This document shows, piece after piece, positions 47,231-58,044 of a stretch of 64,000 bases of DNA (the first letter of the stretch is position 1; each line of letters opens with the position of its first letter). The notes beneath the pieces were generated by a model, which ran no database searches, was not told the DNA's origin, and worked only from the letters and a program-made list of their open reading frames with translations. The DNA is taken from contig JACVTC010000026.1 of the NCBI GenBank assembly GCA_016946835.1, forward strand, positions 1,115,001 to 1,179,000. The letters run 5' to 3'. This stretch comes from Neocallimastix lanati (nom. inval.). Taxonomy: Eukaryota > Neocallimastigomycota > Neocallimastigomycetes > Neocallimastigales > Neocallimastigaceae. The position numbers were made by a program, and so were the translations under genes.

Positions 47231-47789
47231 ATTTATTTGAAAAACATACAAATAATTATTAAATAATTAACAATAAAAAGAAAAAAACTAAATGGTTTTT
47301 GATAAAACTTTATTATATTGATTATTATTTTAAAAGTTTTAATTTTCAATTAAAAATTGATTTAATTTAAATAAAAATATAAAAATATTTTATTTTATTG
47401 TGTATTTAATGTTAAATATTAGTATTTTAATAAAATAAAAAATATATTTTTATATTTTTAATAATATTGATAAAATAAATTGATATTAATATTAATAATA
47501 GTATATAAAAATAAAATATAAAATATTGATATTGATATTGATATTAATAATAGTATTATAATAATAAAATATAAAATATTAATAGTGATATTGATATTAA
47601 TAAGAGTATTATAATAATAAAATATAAAATATTGATATTAATATTTAACTAAAAAAATTGAGAATTTGTTTTATTTAATTCTTTAGTTATAATTTAATTA
47701 TTAAAAACAACTAAAATTAATAATTAAAGATATAGGTTTAATTATAATTTTACTTTATAAAAGGTTAGAAAAATAAATTTAATTCTAAT
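46251..47789. other. AT-rich stretch, no gene
   Basis: About 1.5 kb of A/T sequence with AAAT repeats (46695-46735), a 31-base A-run (about 47197-47227) and a TTGATATTAATA-type tandem region (about 47440-47650) resembling 36060-36300 near MULE copy A. It may include the 3' end of MULE copy B; no terminal inverted repeat was demonstrated. Confidence 0.5.
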
Positions 47790-49075
47790 TTAATTAATTT
47801 TATTATTTAAATTAATTAAACATTCAAACCATAATCCAGCAATATGGCTTCTATTTCTTTCATTACTAATTAATAATGATTCCATTTTCTTGTAACTTTC
47901 AATAATATTTTTGATTTTATTAGTTTTTGTTAATGTTTTTCTCTTTTGTTTGTTCCATACGCCAAGCATTCTTCTTTCGTAGGTATCTGGATATAAAGAT
48001 ACATCATTATTTAATGTATATATTAGTCTAAAATAAGTTGGTTTTTTTGAAGATAAGCCACATAAATAATTATTAAAGGATTCAGAGGCATTATTTGTTA
48101 TATGTTCAATATTATTATAATAATTCCAATTTTCAATATTATAAAGAATTAAATATGTTTTTCTAAAATATTCCAAAAATATTAAAAATTGGTTATAATT
48201 TTTTTCAATGCATGATTTTTTAATTTTATGAAAAATATCTAATATATAATTTGGATTTATAAAAGGTAAATTTAATATAGCGTTATAATAAACATATAAA
48301 TCTCTGTTTTGATTTACTTCATTATAGCATATTTTATTTTTATGAAGTCCTAATGATCGTTTGCAATGCCAAATACAATATCTAATATTTATATCTGGGA
48401 ATACAATTATTGCGGCATTAGATATGGCTCTTTCAAAGTCACAATGAAGATTTTTTGGAGAAAACCCATTGTCTTTTGTAATATCACAATTACTTTTTAT
48501 TACTTCAAATATTGTTTTATAGATTTCTTGCTCTTTATTTCTTAATATAGAAAAAGAAGTGGTATAAAACTCATTTAATTCCGGAACAAAACTTCTTGTA
48601 ATGAAAACCTGATAACTGAAATCAGGAGCTATATAAAAAGTGCCATCCACAAAAAGATCATCACAATATTTTTTAAATAAAAATGCTTGAAATGGAGACT
48701 GAAAAATTATGACATTTTGATTTTTGAATATCATAAAATTTTCATTTTGTTTTGTAATATATAAATAATGTTTTTCTGGAATTTCCTCAAAACTTGATAT
48801 GTTGGGAGGAAGTTGTTTATTTATATCTCTTATTATTTGTGATTTTATAGATTTAAATTCAGGACATATAAAACCAATATCTTGTGAAATTTGATTAAAT
48901 ACTCTTTTTGGTTTTATATTGAAAGGAATTGAACTTTTTTTAATTTCTTTTTTAATTCTATATTTTGTTAATGATAGAGCGGCATTAAATTCTTGCTCGA
49001 AATGATTATGAACACCATCATATTTTAAAATTTCTTTTTCATCATTAAAAATAATGTTAAGATTTACATTTATTA
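47790..49075 (-). mobile_element. MULE DNA transposon (copy B), 5'-truncated
   Basis: The minus strand is homologous to copy A. The frame is continuous from just inside the FLYWCH finger (about 49040: NDEKEILKYDGVHNHF) to a stop at 47790-47792, through FVDGTFYIAP, LHCDFERAI, the CIWHC motif and ITNNASESFNN, to GLWFECLINLNN. The first half of the zinc finger and the start codon are missing; an in-frame ATG at 48734 begins at MIFKNQN. Unlike copy A it has no frameshift through the transposase and C-terminal region, so the two copies together define the family protein of roughly 480-500 residues. By-eye identity is about 60 per cent, so these are old, separate insertions. Confidence 0.88.
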
Positions 49076-49875
49076 TTTAATTTAAACATTAATGAAAGTA
49101 AATTAATATTTATACTTTAATATAGGAAAACTTTATTATAGTAAATAATTATAAAAGAGAAAAATATTTAGAAATAATTTTATTTCTTTGTCCAAGAATA
49201 AGAAAAAGTAGATTATAGTAATTCTTGAGATCAAAATATGAAAATAAATATTAATTTTAGGAATAATTGTTAGTTTACATTTTTAATAATGATATAAGTA
49301 AATGTAATTCTTCTAAATAAATAAAGTTTAAATAAAATTATTTTTATAAAACATATAAATTATATCCCCCAAATAAAGAATAAACCTTAAAAGAACGGAA
49401 CCTGAACTTCGTACTTTATCACAATAATTTTCTCAGAATTAATTTTTATAAAAATTATTACATTAAAAATTTGTCTTGTGGCTTAAAGAATATAATTCAT
49501 AAATTTAGTTCATAGGATTTATTTACTTTATTTATTATATTATAAATCAAAGAATAATATACATTTTTGAATTACACAAAAAAAAATTTTAATTTAAAAT
49601 GTGATTGGAATAATCACATTTTTACAATTATATTATATATTATAATATAATTATATATAGTTGATATTATATTATCTATATATTATTATTTTATATTTAG
49701 TTTATTATTAAATTATAATTTTGAATACAAATAATCCTAGTAATAATGATCCTTCTCATAATTATTAAAAGGAGATTGATTTTGGTTATTTTCTGGAGTA
49801 AGAAAATATTAATATTAATAAAAAGATAATTATACAAGTAAAAATTAATAGCACAAAAGTCCCTCATATCAAATG
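49076..49875. other. AT-rich stretch ending in an LTR-end-like sequence
   Basis: No gene. The last 18 bp before the LTR (about 49853-49870, CAAAAGTCCCTCATATCA) match the final 18 bases of the LTR except at its edge, so a remnant of an older related LTR may lie immediately upstream. Confidence 0.45.
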
Positions 49876-50268
49876 TGATATAAAACAAATATGTGCAGTA
49901 TCATATTCGTATATTTAATAATAATTATTAAATATTAAAATTATATCATTTTGATAATATTTATTTTATTTTATTTTATTTTATTTCAATATGTATTATA
50001 ATAATTATAATAATTATAATACTTTAATTCATATAAAATTAATATAGTTCTATATATTAAAATATATAATTAATATATTACCTATTTCTTATAAATAGAT
50101 TAAATTATTTATATTAGAATTAGAGGACACTCTTGTTAATTTAAAGAATTAGAATTATTATTTTAATTGTACGAATATGTTAATTTCATTAATAAATTTT
50201 ACTAAACAACCATTATTTAAAAAAACCCACGGCTTATAAATTATTGCACATAAAAGTCCCTCATATCA
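49876..50268 (+). repeat. Left LTR (393 bp)
   Basis: Starts TGATATAAAACAAATATG, ends GTCCCTCATATCA, and is repeated at 52784-53168. The terminal six bases form an inverted repeat (TGATAT/ATATCA). Confidence 0.88.
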
Positions 50269-50273
50269 AAAAT

Positions 50274-50291
50274 TGGTGGAGATATCGGGGG
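50274..50291 (+). promoter_or_regulatory. Primer-binding site candidate
   Basis: TGGTGGAGATATCGGGGG begins with TGG, the complement of the tRNA CCA end, 5 bp after the left LTR. Which tRNA it matches cannot be told from this window. Confidence 0.6.
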
Positions 50292-50674
50292 ATGTGCTGT
50301 TGTAAAAAATAATTTATAAGTAGTGGTGCTTAGTAATTTTGTTAATTAATTATAAATCCGTATATATTTACATAAATTCTCTTCAGTTTGAATTAATTAA
50401 TATATACTGTTTAGGATATAAAATTTTATTTTTTTTTATTGGCTATTTATAATTATTTTATCTTTGATGAAGAGAGAGTTATGCAATATATATTATTTCA
50501 TTCATTTTAGTACAGTTTAAATAAATTGTTTTAAAATAAATAAAAATTCGGAAAATTTTATAATTATATTAAATAATAATAATAATATAAATGTGTCAAA
50601 ACATTATAATATTTAAATATTTAAAAAAAAAATACAAAAATTTAATAAATAAGTAATATTATTTTTAAAATTAA

Positions 50675-51160
50675 TTGCTAATAATGAAGAATAATAATTT
50701 TACTGGCAATCTGGTAGATACCGGGACTATTCCAAGAATTGGTGGATCTCATAAAGACGCAGAAATTTGGAAATTTAAAATTAATGATTGGTTTAAGAGG
50801 GAAGGTATTACTACCGATGAAAATAAATATAGTTATATAATTGCAGCTATTGAAGATGACATCGTAAGAGTACTTACGAAAAAAGAAATAAAAGTAAATA
50901 GAGCTCTTACTTTAGACGAATGTGTTAAATTAATTAAAAAGAAATATTGGAGAGAGAATTTGAAGGATGATAAACTACATCAATTAAAAAAAATTATTAT
51001 AACCCCAAATGAAAGTATCTATGATTTTAATACTAGATTTTTGGAACTATACGATCAATTGGATTTCGACGAAAAGTCTTCTATATTAGTTATTGATTAT
51101 GAAAATGCTTTACGACCAAGAGGTAGAATTTATGAAAAGGTTGCTATGTTGATAATCTAG
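50675..51160 (+). CDS. Gag-like protein of the LTR element
   Basis: A 161-residue ORF rich in charged helices carries motifs of retrotransposon gag (capsid region): DAEIWKFKINDWFKREG, YIIAAIEDDIVRVL, LDECVKLIKKKYW and SIYDFNTRFLELYDQL. It is the only retroelement protein recognisable between the two LTRs. It belongs to a fossil element and is described as such; the natural length of the protein is unknown. Confidence 0.7.
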   Translation: MLIMKNNNFTGNLVDTGTIPRIGGSHKDAEIWKFKINDWFKREGITTDENKYSYIIAAIEDDIVRVLTKKEIKVNRALTLDECVKLIKKKYWRENLKDDKLHQLKKIIITPNESIYDFNTRFLELYDQLDFDEKSSILVIDYENALRPRGRIYEKVAMLII

Positions 51161-52783
51161 AGGATGCCTCTAGATTGGCCGAAAATTTTGAGAGTATAAT
51201 AAACGAATCTCGAGTGGGCAATTAAATATGGGGCTCTTATACTATTAATATTAGGAATAATTATAATAGTGTAATATATTATGGTCAAATTGAAAGATCA
51301 AATTATAAAAATAATTTTTCCAATTAATATAATACAAATGTATTTAATATATAGACTGGAAATAATAATAGGAATCAGAGGAATTTTAGGAATTCACCTA
51401 TGAGTATTGTGACTCATGGAATACAAAATAATAACTTAAATAAATATACTAAACCTAGACAAAACATTCATAATTATTATATATTTGGTATAGATAATAA
51501 TAATAATAATAATAATTTAGACATTAATAATGATAATAATATATCTTACCATTGTAGAAATCGGAAAGTTTTAAAACCAAATTTAAAAATTAGTTCAACA
51601 AATAGTTCAATAAATAATAATACTAAGGATAATAATAATAAAGTAAACAGTAATAATGATAAAGATAATAACAATATTAATAATGTTAATGAAAATATAA
51701 TTAATAATAATTCAATTAATAATATTATCAATAATAGTTTATTTATTTGGCTACAAATAATAATAATAATAACACTAATAATAATTATAATAATGATAAT
51801 AATGATAATGATGATAATGATACTTATAATAATAAAAAAATAAAAATAAAAATAAAAATGACATGTTGGATAACATAGTAAACGTGGAACAAAATAAATT
51901 ATAGGCGTTAAAAATGGATAATTTCAGAGAAAAAATTATAAAATAGAAAATGTTTATAATGGAAAATGTGAAATAAATAGTAATATTATAATTACTAAAG
52001 AAGAAAATAAAAATAGTTTCACTGGTAATACAGATACTAAGAAAAATCAAAATAATAATATGGAAATTAATAATATTGTAACAATAAATATTAAAACTAT
52101 TGATCATAATGAAAATATTAATTCAAATAGTAAAAAGAATAAAGATAATAACTATATTATTGAGAATTATGAAAATATAATTAACAAGAGAAATAGTAAT
52201 AAAAATGAAAAGAAGTAATAAATATTAATGAACCTTTAAAAGTTGAAATCATTAACAATAGAACTAATAAGTCTATAACTCCTAGTTTGATAATGGAATC
52301 AAATGTTATTATTAATAAAAATTCAAAAATAAACAATATTCAAATTATTCCAAATGATAATAAAAATAAGCAATTTACAAATAAAGTGTATTAAGTTAAT
52401 AATATTATTAATATAAAAGAAAGAAAAATTATTAATAAAAATTCTCCGATAGATGAATCTAGTAAAGTTGTAAATGTTGGTAGTGATAAGAAAATAAAAA
52501 TTAATTATTAATTATCTATTAAAAAGATATTTAAAATTCCATATATTCGTATTCAAAATAATGATAAAAATAAAATAAATACTAATAAATTCATGATGAT
52601 CAAACCTGAGATTGCGTTAAAGGAGATTATTAGTTATAACAACAATCGTGTTGATACAAAACGAATAAATAGAAATTATAGATATAAAAGAAAATAAAAT
52701 TTTTAAATCATTGTTAATTGTTAATAAACAATATATTTTCTTTTATGAAAAAATTTATATTTAATTTTTAGAAAGGGCATTTC
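51161..52783 (+). other. Asn/Lys-rich internal region of the LTR element
   Basis: The region is strongly biased to AAT, AAA and ATT triplets and partly open in the plus strand, giving Asn-rich low-complexity peptides with no recognisable enzyme domain. It occupies the place where pol would be expected. The purine tract AGAAAGGG at about 52770-52777 is the likely plus-strand priming site. Confidence 0.5.
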
Positions 52784-53168
52784 TGATATAAAACAAATAT
52801 GTGTAGTAACATATTTGTATATTTAATAATAATTATTAAATATTAAATTTATATCTTTTTGATAATAATTATTTATTTTATTTTATTTCAATATGTATTA
52901 ATATAATTATAATAATTATAATACTTTAATTCATATAAAATTTATATAGTTCTATATATTAGAATATATAATTAATATATTACCTATTTCTTATAAGTAT
53001 ATTAAATTATTTATATTAGAAATAGAGAACTCGCTTGTAAATTTTTAGGAATTAGAATTATTATTTTAATTGTACGAATATTATAATTTTATTAATAAAA
53101 TTTACTAAACTACCATTATTTAAAACCCACTGCTTATAAATTATTGCACATAAAAGTCCCGTATATCA
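52784..53168 (+). repeat. Right LTR (385 bp)
   Basis: Direct repeat of 49876-50268 with the same TGATAT..ATATCA ends; small substitutions and length changes are spread evenly along it. Confidence 0.88.
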
Positions 53169-53523
53169 AAAATTATATCATATGACATCATAAGATAAAT
53201 CTATGTAATTAAATTATAAATTTATTCATATTCATTATAAATGTAACTTTTCATTCTCTTTAATATAAATAAATAATATAATAAAATATATAATTACTCA
53301 TTAACATTTGAGTGTTTCCACCGATAATCAGTTAATAATAATAATAATAATAATAACAATTATAATAACAATAATATAACAATAATAATAACAATAATAA
53401 TAATGATAATAATAATTATGATAATAATGCTAAAATTATTGCTAATTATCTGTTTTATAATTTATATAATCTGTAAAAAAATGGCATAGATCTAAAATGA
53501 TTGGATTTCAAATTTTCAATTTT

Positions 53524-53554
<31 letters not shown>

Positions 53555-53617
53555 ATTTCATTTTAAATTTAATAGCATAATAAAAATTGAATAAATATTA
53601 AAAAAAAAATTTTTTTT
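53169..53617. other. Intergenic region / RPA49 promoter
   Basis: AT-rich, with an (AAT/AAC)n microsatellite at about 53334-53430 and a T24 run near 53527-53550. No specific promoter element can be named. Confidence 0.5.
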
Positions 53618-53623
53618 ATGTAA
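53618..53623 (+). promoter_or_regulatory. Start-stop element (ATG-TAA) just upstream of the RPA49 start codon
   Basis: ATGTAA lies 2 bp before the main ATG (53626). If it is within the mRNA leader it would be a minimal upstream ORF. Whether it is transcribed is unknown; the chance of an ATG followed by TAA is high in such AT-rich DNA. Confidence 0.3.
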
Positions 53624-53625
53624 AA

Positions 53626-55540
53626 ATGACAAGTAAAAGAAAAATTTCTTTAGTATTAGATAAAAATCAATTAAACGCTCCTTATGTTGGTAATAATTAT
53701 TTATTTATTTAATAATTTTATGTTTCAATTTTATAATTTATTAATATAATAATTTATATAATTAATATATTATCATAATTTAAAAAATGAATTCAAACAT
53801 TCTAACAATAATTGAAAATTCAATAAATTTTAAAAGCATCATTTCATGGTGTCAAACCAACTGAAGATACTGAATTTTCCATTTATTCTTCTTCAGAAAA
53901 AGCTAATAAGCATAGAAAAATATTAGTTGGTGAAAATTCAACTATAAGATTTGAAGGAGAAAATCTTAATTCTAATAATGAAATTTGCAAGTAATTAATC
54001 ATTTTAATAAATAGGTTTATGATTTTTAGACTTTTTCATTGTACTCTTGAATAAAGTTTTTTTTAATATTAATATTTTTTTTCATAATATAAAGATATAT
54101 TGTTGGTATTTACAATAAAGATGATAATACAGTAACATTACGAAGTGCACCATTTTATAATGTTACAAGAAAAGTTAAATCGGTGGAAACATTAAAATTA
54201 CCAAAATTCAAATTAGAGAAGGTTATTATTATTTTTACGTTTTTAAATTAAAAATATATTAATAGTAATAGTGATAATAAAAATATTTAACTATTATAAA
54301 AAATTAATTAAAATTTTAAAATAGAGTTTAGCTGCAAGAAATGAACTTGGACAAACATTCGGTACTAAAAAAATTAAACAAAAAATTAGAAATATTGAAA
54401 GAAATAGAGTTAAAGTTGAATCATTATCTGATGTTGTGTCACATATTCATAGTACTATTGAGGAAAAATCCTCCATTATTCCTTCAAAAGGTATTAGTTT
54501 AATTTATATAAGTTGAAAAATTTAGAACTTCATATTGAATAAACATAATGATAAATACTATTAGATGAACTTGAAAAAGCTCAAGAAGAAGATCGTCTTA
54601 TACCTCCATATAACGCTGAAACTTTAAATATTGAAGAAATATATAATATTGAAGATATTGTTCCAGCATTTGAATTAAAAACTATTAATGTTGATGAATT
54701 AATCAAATTTAAATCTCAAAAAGATATAGAAAATTATTTATCTCCATTACGGTAAAGATAAAATTATTATTATATAATTATTATTATTATTATTAGTATT
54801 AGTAGTAGATAACTGTACTAATTTATAAATTTGTTATATTCATTTAAAAAAATAAAATATTATTTTAATAAAAAAAGTGTTAAAACTGATTCATTATTGT
54901 ATACTTTAATCGACGCATGTTTAAAACAAGAAAAGAAAGATATTACACAATTACGTAGATTATTGTATGTAGCCTATTTACTTCGTTTAAGAACTTGCCG
55001 TGAACATCAATTAAATAAAAGTTCATTTATGAAAAAAACATTTGTTGGTTCATCAATTGCTATTGTTGATGGTCTTTTAAATAGATATTGTGATAATCAA
55101 GGAACCACAAGTAATGGAAAAACTACGTAAGCATTTTTATTAATTTAATTCAAATTAATATTAAAAAATTATATATTTTATATAAATACTTGATTATGAA
55201 ATGAAACGGAAAAACACTATTTATTTAAATTAATCAATTATTGTTAATATATTATTACTAAAGTTATAAGATTCCAGATAAGGAACAGGATAGAATATTG
55301 TCATATGCTATTATTTTATTATTAATGGTTAATAACTACAAAGTTAATGTTACTTTATTAAGTAAGGACATAAAGATTTCTGTTGTAAAATTAACTACTT
55401 TGTGTTCCTCTGTTGGTTGTTCAATAGAGACTTTAACTAAGGCTCAAAAGGCAGAATTAGGGTTAACTGATAGTGCAATTCATAAATATGCCATTTTAAA
55501 GGCACCATTAAAGCTTCCAAGAATTAAAAGAAGAATGTAA
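53626..55540 (+). CDS. RPA49: RNA polymerase I subunit RPA49 (A49)
   Basis: Eight exons close in phase to 407 residues, close to yeast A49 (415): 53626-53689, 53837-53990, 54095-54221, 54325-54490, 54565-54751, 54878-55126, 55264-55540. An initial count of eight includes none beyond these seven listed, so the model has seven exons. A49 forms a TFIIF-like heterodimer with A34.5 on RNA polymerase I in the nucleolus and promotes rRNA transcription initiation and elongation. The N-terminal dimerisation region (about 15-115: FHGVKPTEDTEFSIY, YIVGIYNKDDNTVTL) is followed by the hallmark AARNELGQTFGTKKIKQKI (about 116-135), LIPPYNAETLNIEEIYNIEDIVP (about 180-205), and the C-terminal winged-helix region (VKTDSLLYTLIDACLK to LKAPLKLPRIKRRM). 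The final APLKLPR.KRR motif is characteristic of the family. Confidence 0.93.
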
Positions 55541-56122
55541 TACATTTAATAGAAATTTAGAATTAATTTATTTAAATTATATAAAAAATATTTCTTATTT
55601 TAATATTATAAATATATATAATATATATAAATAAATAAAGTACATATAAAATAAAATATGTTAAATAATTTGATCATTCTGAATATATAAAATTTTAATT
55701 TTTATTTATATATTTAATAAAATTTGTGTTTACAATAATTATATAAAAATAATATATATTAATATATAAACAAACTTTGTAATCTTTTAATATGTATAAT
55801 ATTAAAAAATTAATTTTTATATTTATTAATTAAGGTTAAAATTTTAAAATTATAATATTTATTTATTATTATATTTTTTTTTTAATTTCTTAAAAATTTC
55901 TTAGAATAATTTCTAATAAATTAATTTATACAAATTATAAATAAATGTATTATTGTTATTACTTTATAGTGGTTTTAACTTTAAATTTTTTAAAGAATAT
56001 TTAAAATCAGTCAAAATTATTATCTTTATTATTTATAAAATATTTAATTAAAAAGAAATTTTCTTTTTTATATTCCAAATTATGAAGTTTCAATTCATAG
56101 AAAAAAGAATTTATAAATAATA

Positions 56123-56158
<36 letters not shown>

Positions 56159-56185
56159 TTTAACAATTATTGTCACGAAATTATT
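55541..56185. other. Intergenic region between RPA49 and the WDR49-like gene
   Basis: About 645 bp of A/T sequence with a TA tract at 56130-56152. No ORF. It must contain the RPA49 3' end and the promoter of the next gene, which is on the same strand. Confidence 0.5.
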
Positions 56186-56747
56186 ATGAATTCGAATAAT
56201 ACAGGTGATAATAAAAATACTGATAAAATTTATTCGAAATTATTAATATATATTAAATATATATAAATCTTGATTTATATGTGTAAAGATTTTGAAGATG
56301 ATGAAAAAAAGATTGAAGACAAGAATGATCTATTATCAAATCAAAAATTATCTCCAAATAAATCTATATCATTAAATAGTATTGAAAAGCATAATGATGA
56401 AGGGAAAGAAAATGATTTAAATAAAAATGAAAAGCCGAAAAAGAAAAAAAACAAAGGAGCGAAATTAAATGAGTATATATTAATTATATAACTTTATATT
56501 CATAACTATTGAAAATATTTATTATCATTAAAAAAAAAAAATAATTTTGAAAAAAAAAATTTTGATAAATATAATATTTATTAATTAATATTCAAAATAC
56601 TTATATAATAAAGAGATATTCAACAATATATGAATATTCATCACTTTGAAATGCTTATGCAAAAATTACAGGAACACAGAAATGAAGATGGAAGCACTGG
56701 TTTTTCTATGGAGAAAGTATATTTCTATATATCTATAAAAATTAATT

Positions 56748-56779
<32 letters not shown>

Positions 56780-57985
56780 GAATTAAATATATAAAATGAA
56801 GTAATATTTCATAGTAATAATATATTTATTATTGATATAACTAGTTTTTGGAAGTATTTGGTGAAATTTTAAATGGAGCATTAAGTACAGAACAAATGAC
56901 AATGCTTTTTATGAAAATTGATGCTAATACTGATGGAAATATGTCATGGGATGAATTTTCTTCATATATGATGAGTGGAGCATTAGAAAAAGATGATTCG
57001 TCCAATGTAATTTAAATATATTTTATATTAATTACTAGATTTTAATATACACTTTTAATTTTCACTAATGAAAATTTTATTAATTTCAAAGTTAACAATT
57101 TTTGACGAAAAAAACAAAAAAACTTATTTAAGTTTGCATAAAGATATTATAATAAAAGTATTTTATACGATTAAAGAAAGAAAATATTTATCAATTAGGT
57201 TGATTAAAACATATTTTTTATATAAATATATATAAATTTAATTATCAATATTTATAATATGTATTAATAATTATGTATATCCATCAATAATTATGTTGTA
57301 GTCGAGATGGTACTGCGAATATATGGGGATTAAATTTCAATCTTCAAAGATCAATTAATATTTTAGAATTATCTTCGTTATCATATGATACAACACATTT
57401 TTGGATAACGGACGCTACATTTATACAAGAATATAATAGATTAGTTGTTTGTTCAGATAATAGATTGTACTACATATTTCATATTATATTTTAACAATAT
57501 ATTTATAATATAATAATATGATTTTTAAATAAACTTTTTATTTTATATGTAGTATATCAATATTTGATATATTAGCTATAAAACCTCGTTTACTTATATC
57601 ATTTGGACCTCTTGATAATAATCCGTTATGCATTTCATTTAATGGTAAAAATATTAATATTTATTAATACTTAAATAAGATTATATCAACAATCAATTAA
57701 TTTATAATAATTTACATATTTTCTTAATATAGCAAATTTAAATGAAAATTATGATTTACTTTTAGTTGGAGATGACGAAGGATATATAAATTTCATATAT
57801 ATTAATAAAAAAATACTATCATCAAGTAATGTATATGGTGTATGGAATACTAATAACAAAAGAAATAAGAAAAATGATTCAAATCAAATTCATATTTATA
57901 AAGTATAGAAAAGTGCATTTGATTATTATTATTAAACTTATACTATTAGTATTAATTAATAATTTAATTAATATTTACTCATGCA

Positions 57986-58044
<59 letters not shown>

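Larger units (their letters stand above)
49876..53168 (+). mobile_element. LTR retrotransposon with gag but no recognisable pol
   Basis: Two direct repeats (49876-50268 and 52784-53168) beginning TGATAT and ending ATATCA enclose about 2.5 kb. A primer-binding-site-like TGGTGGAGATATCGGGGG lies 5 bp inside the left LTR, and a purine-rich AGAAAGGG lies 6 bp before the right LTR. The internal part has a gag-like ORF (50675-51160, with AEIWKFKINDWF, LDECVKLIKKKYW and FNTRFLELYDQLD, the Ty3/gypsy gag pattern), then an Asn/Lys-rich coding-like region to about 52700. No protease, reverse transcriptase or integrase motif is visible. By eye the LTRs agree at about nine positions in ten, so it is not a recent insertion. 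It is structurally complete as a non-autonomous element, but the internal reading frames are broken in a few places. The target duplication is unclear. Confidence 0.85.
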
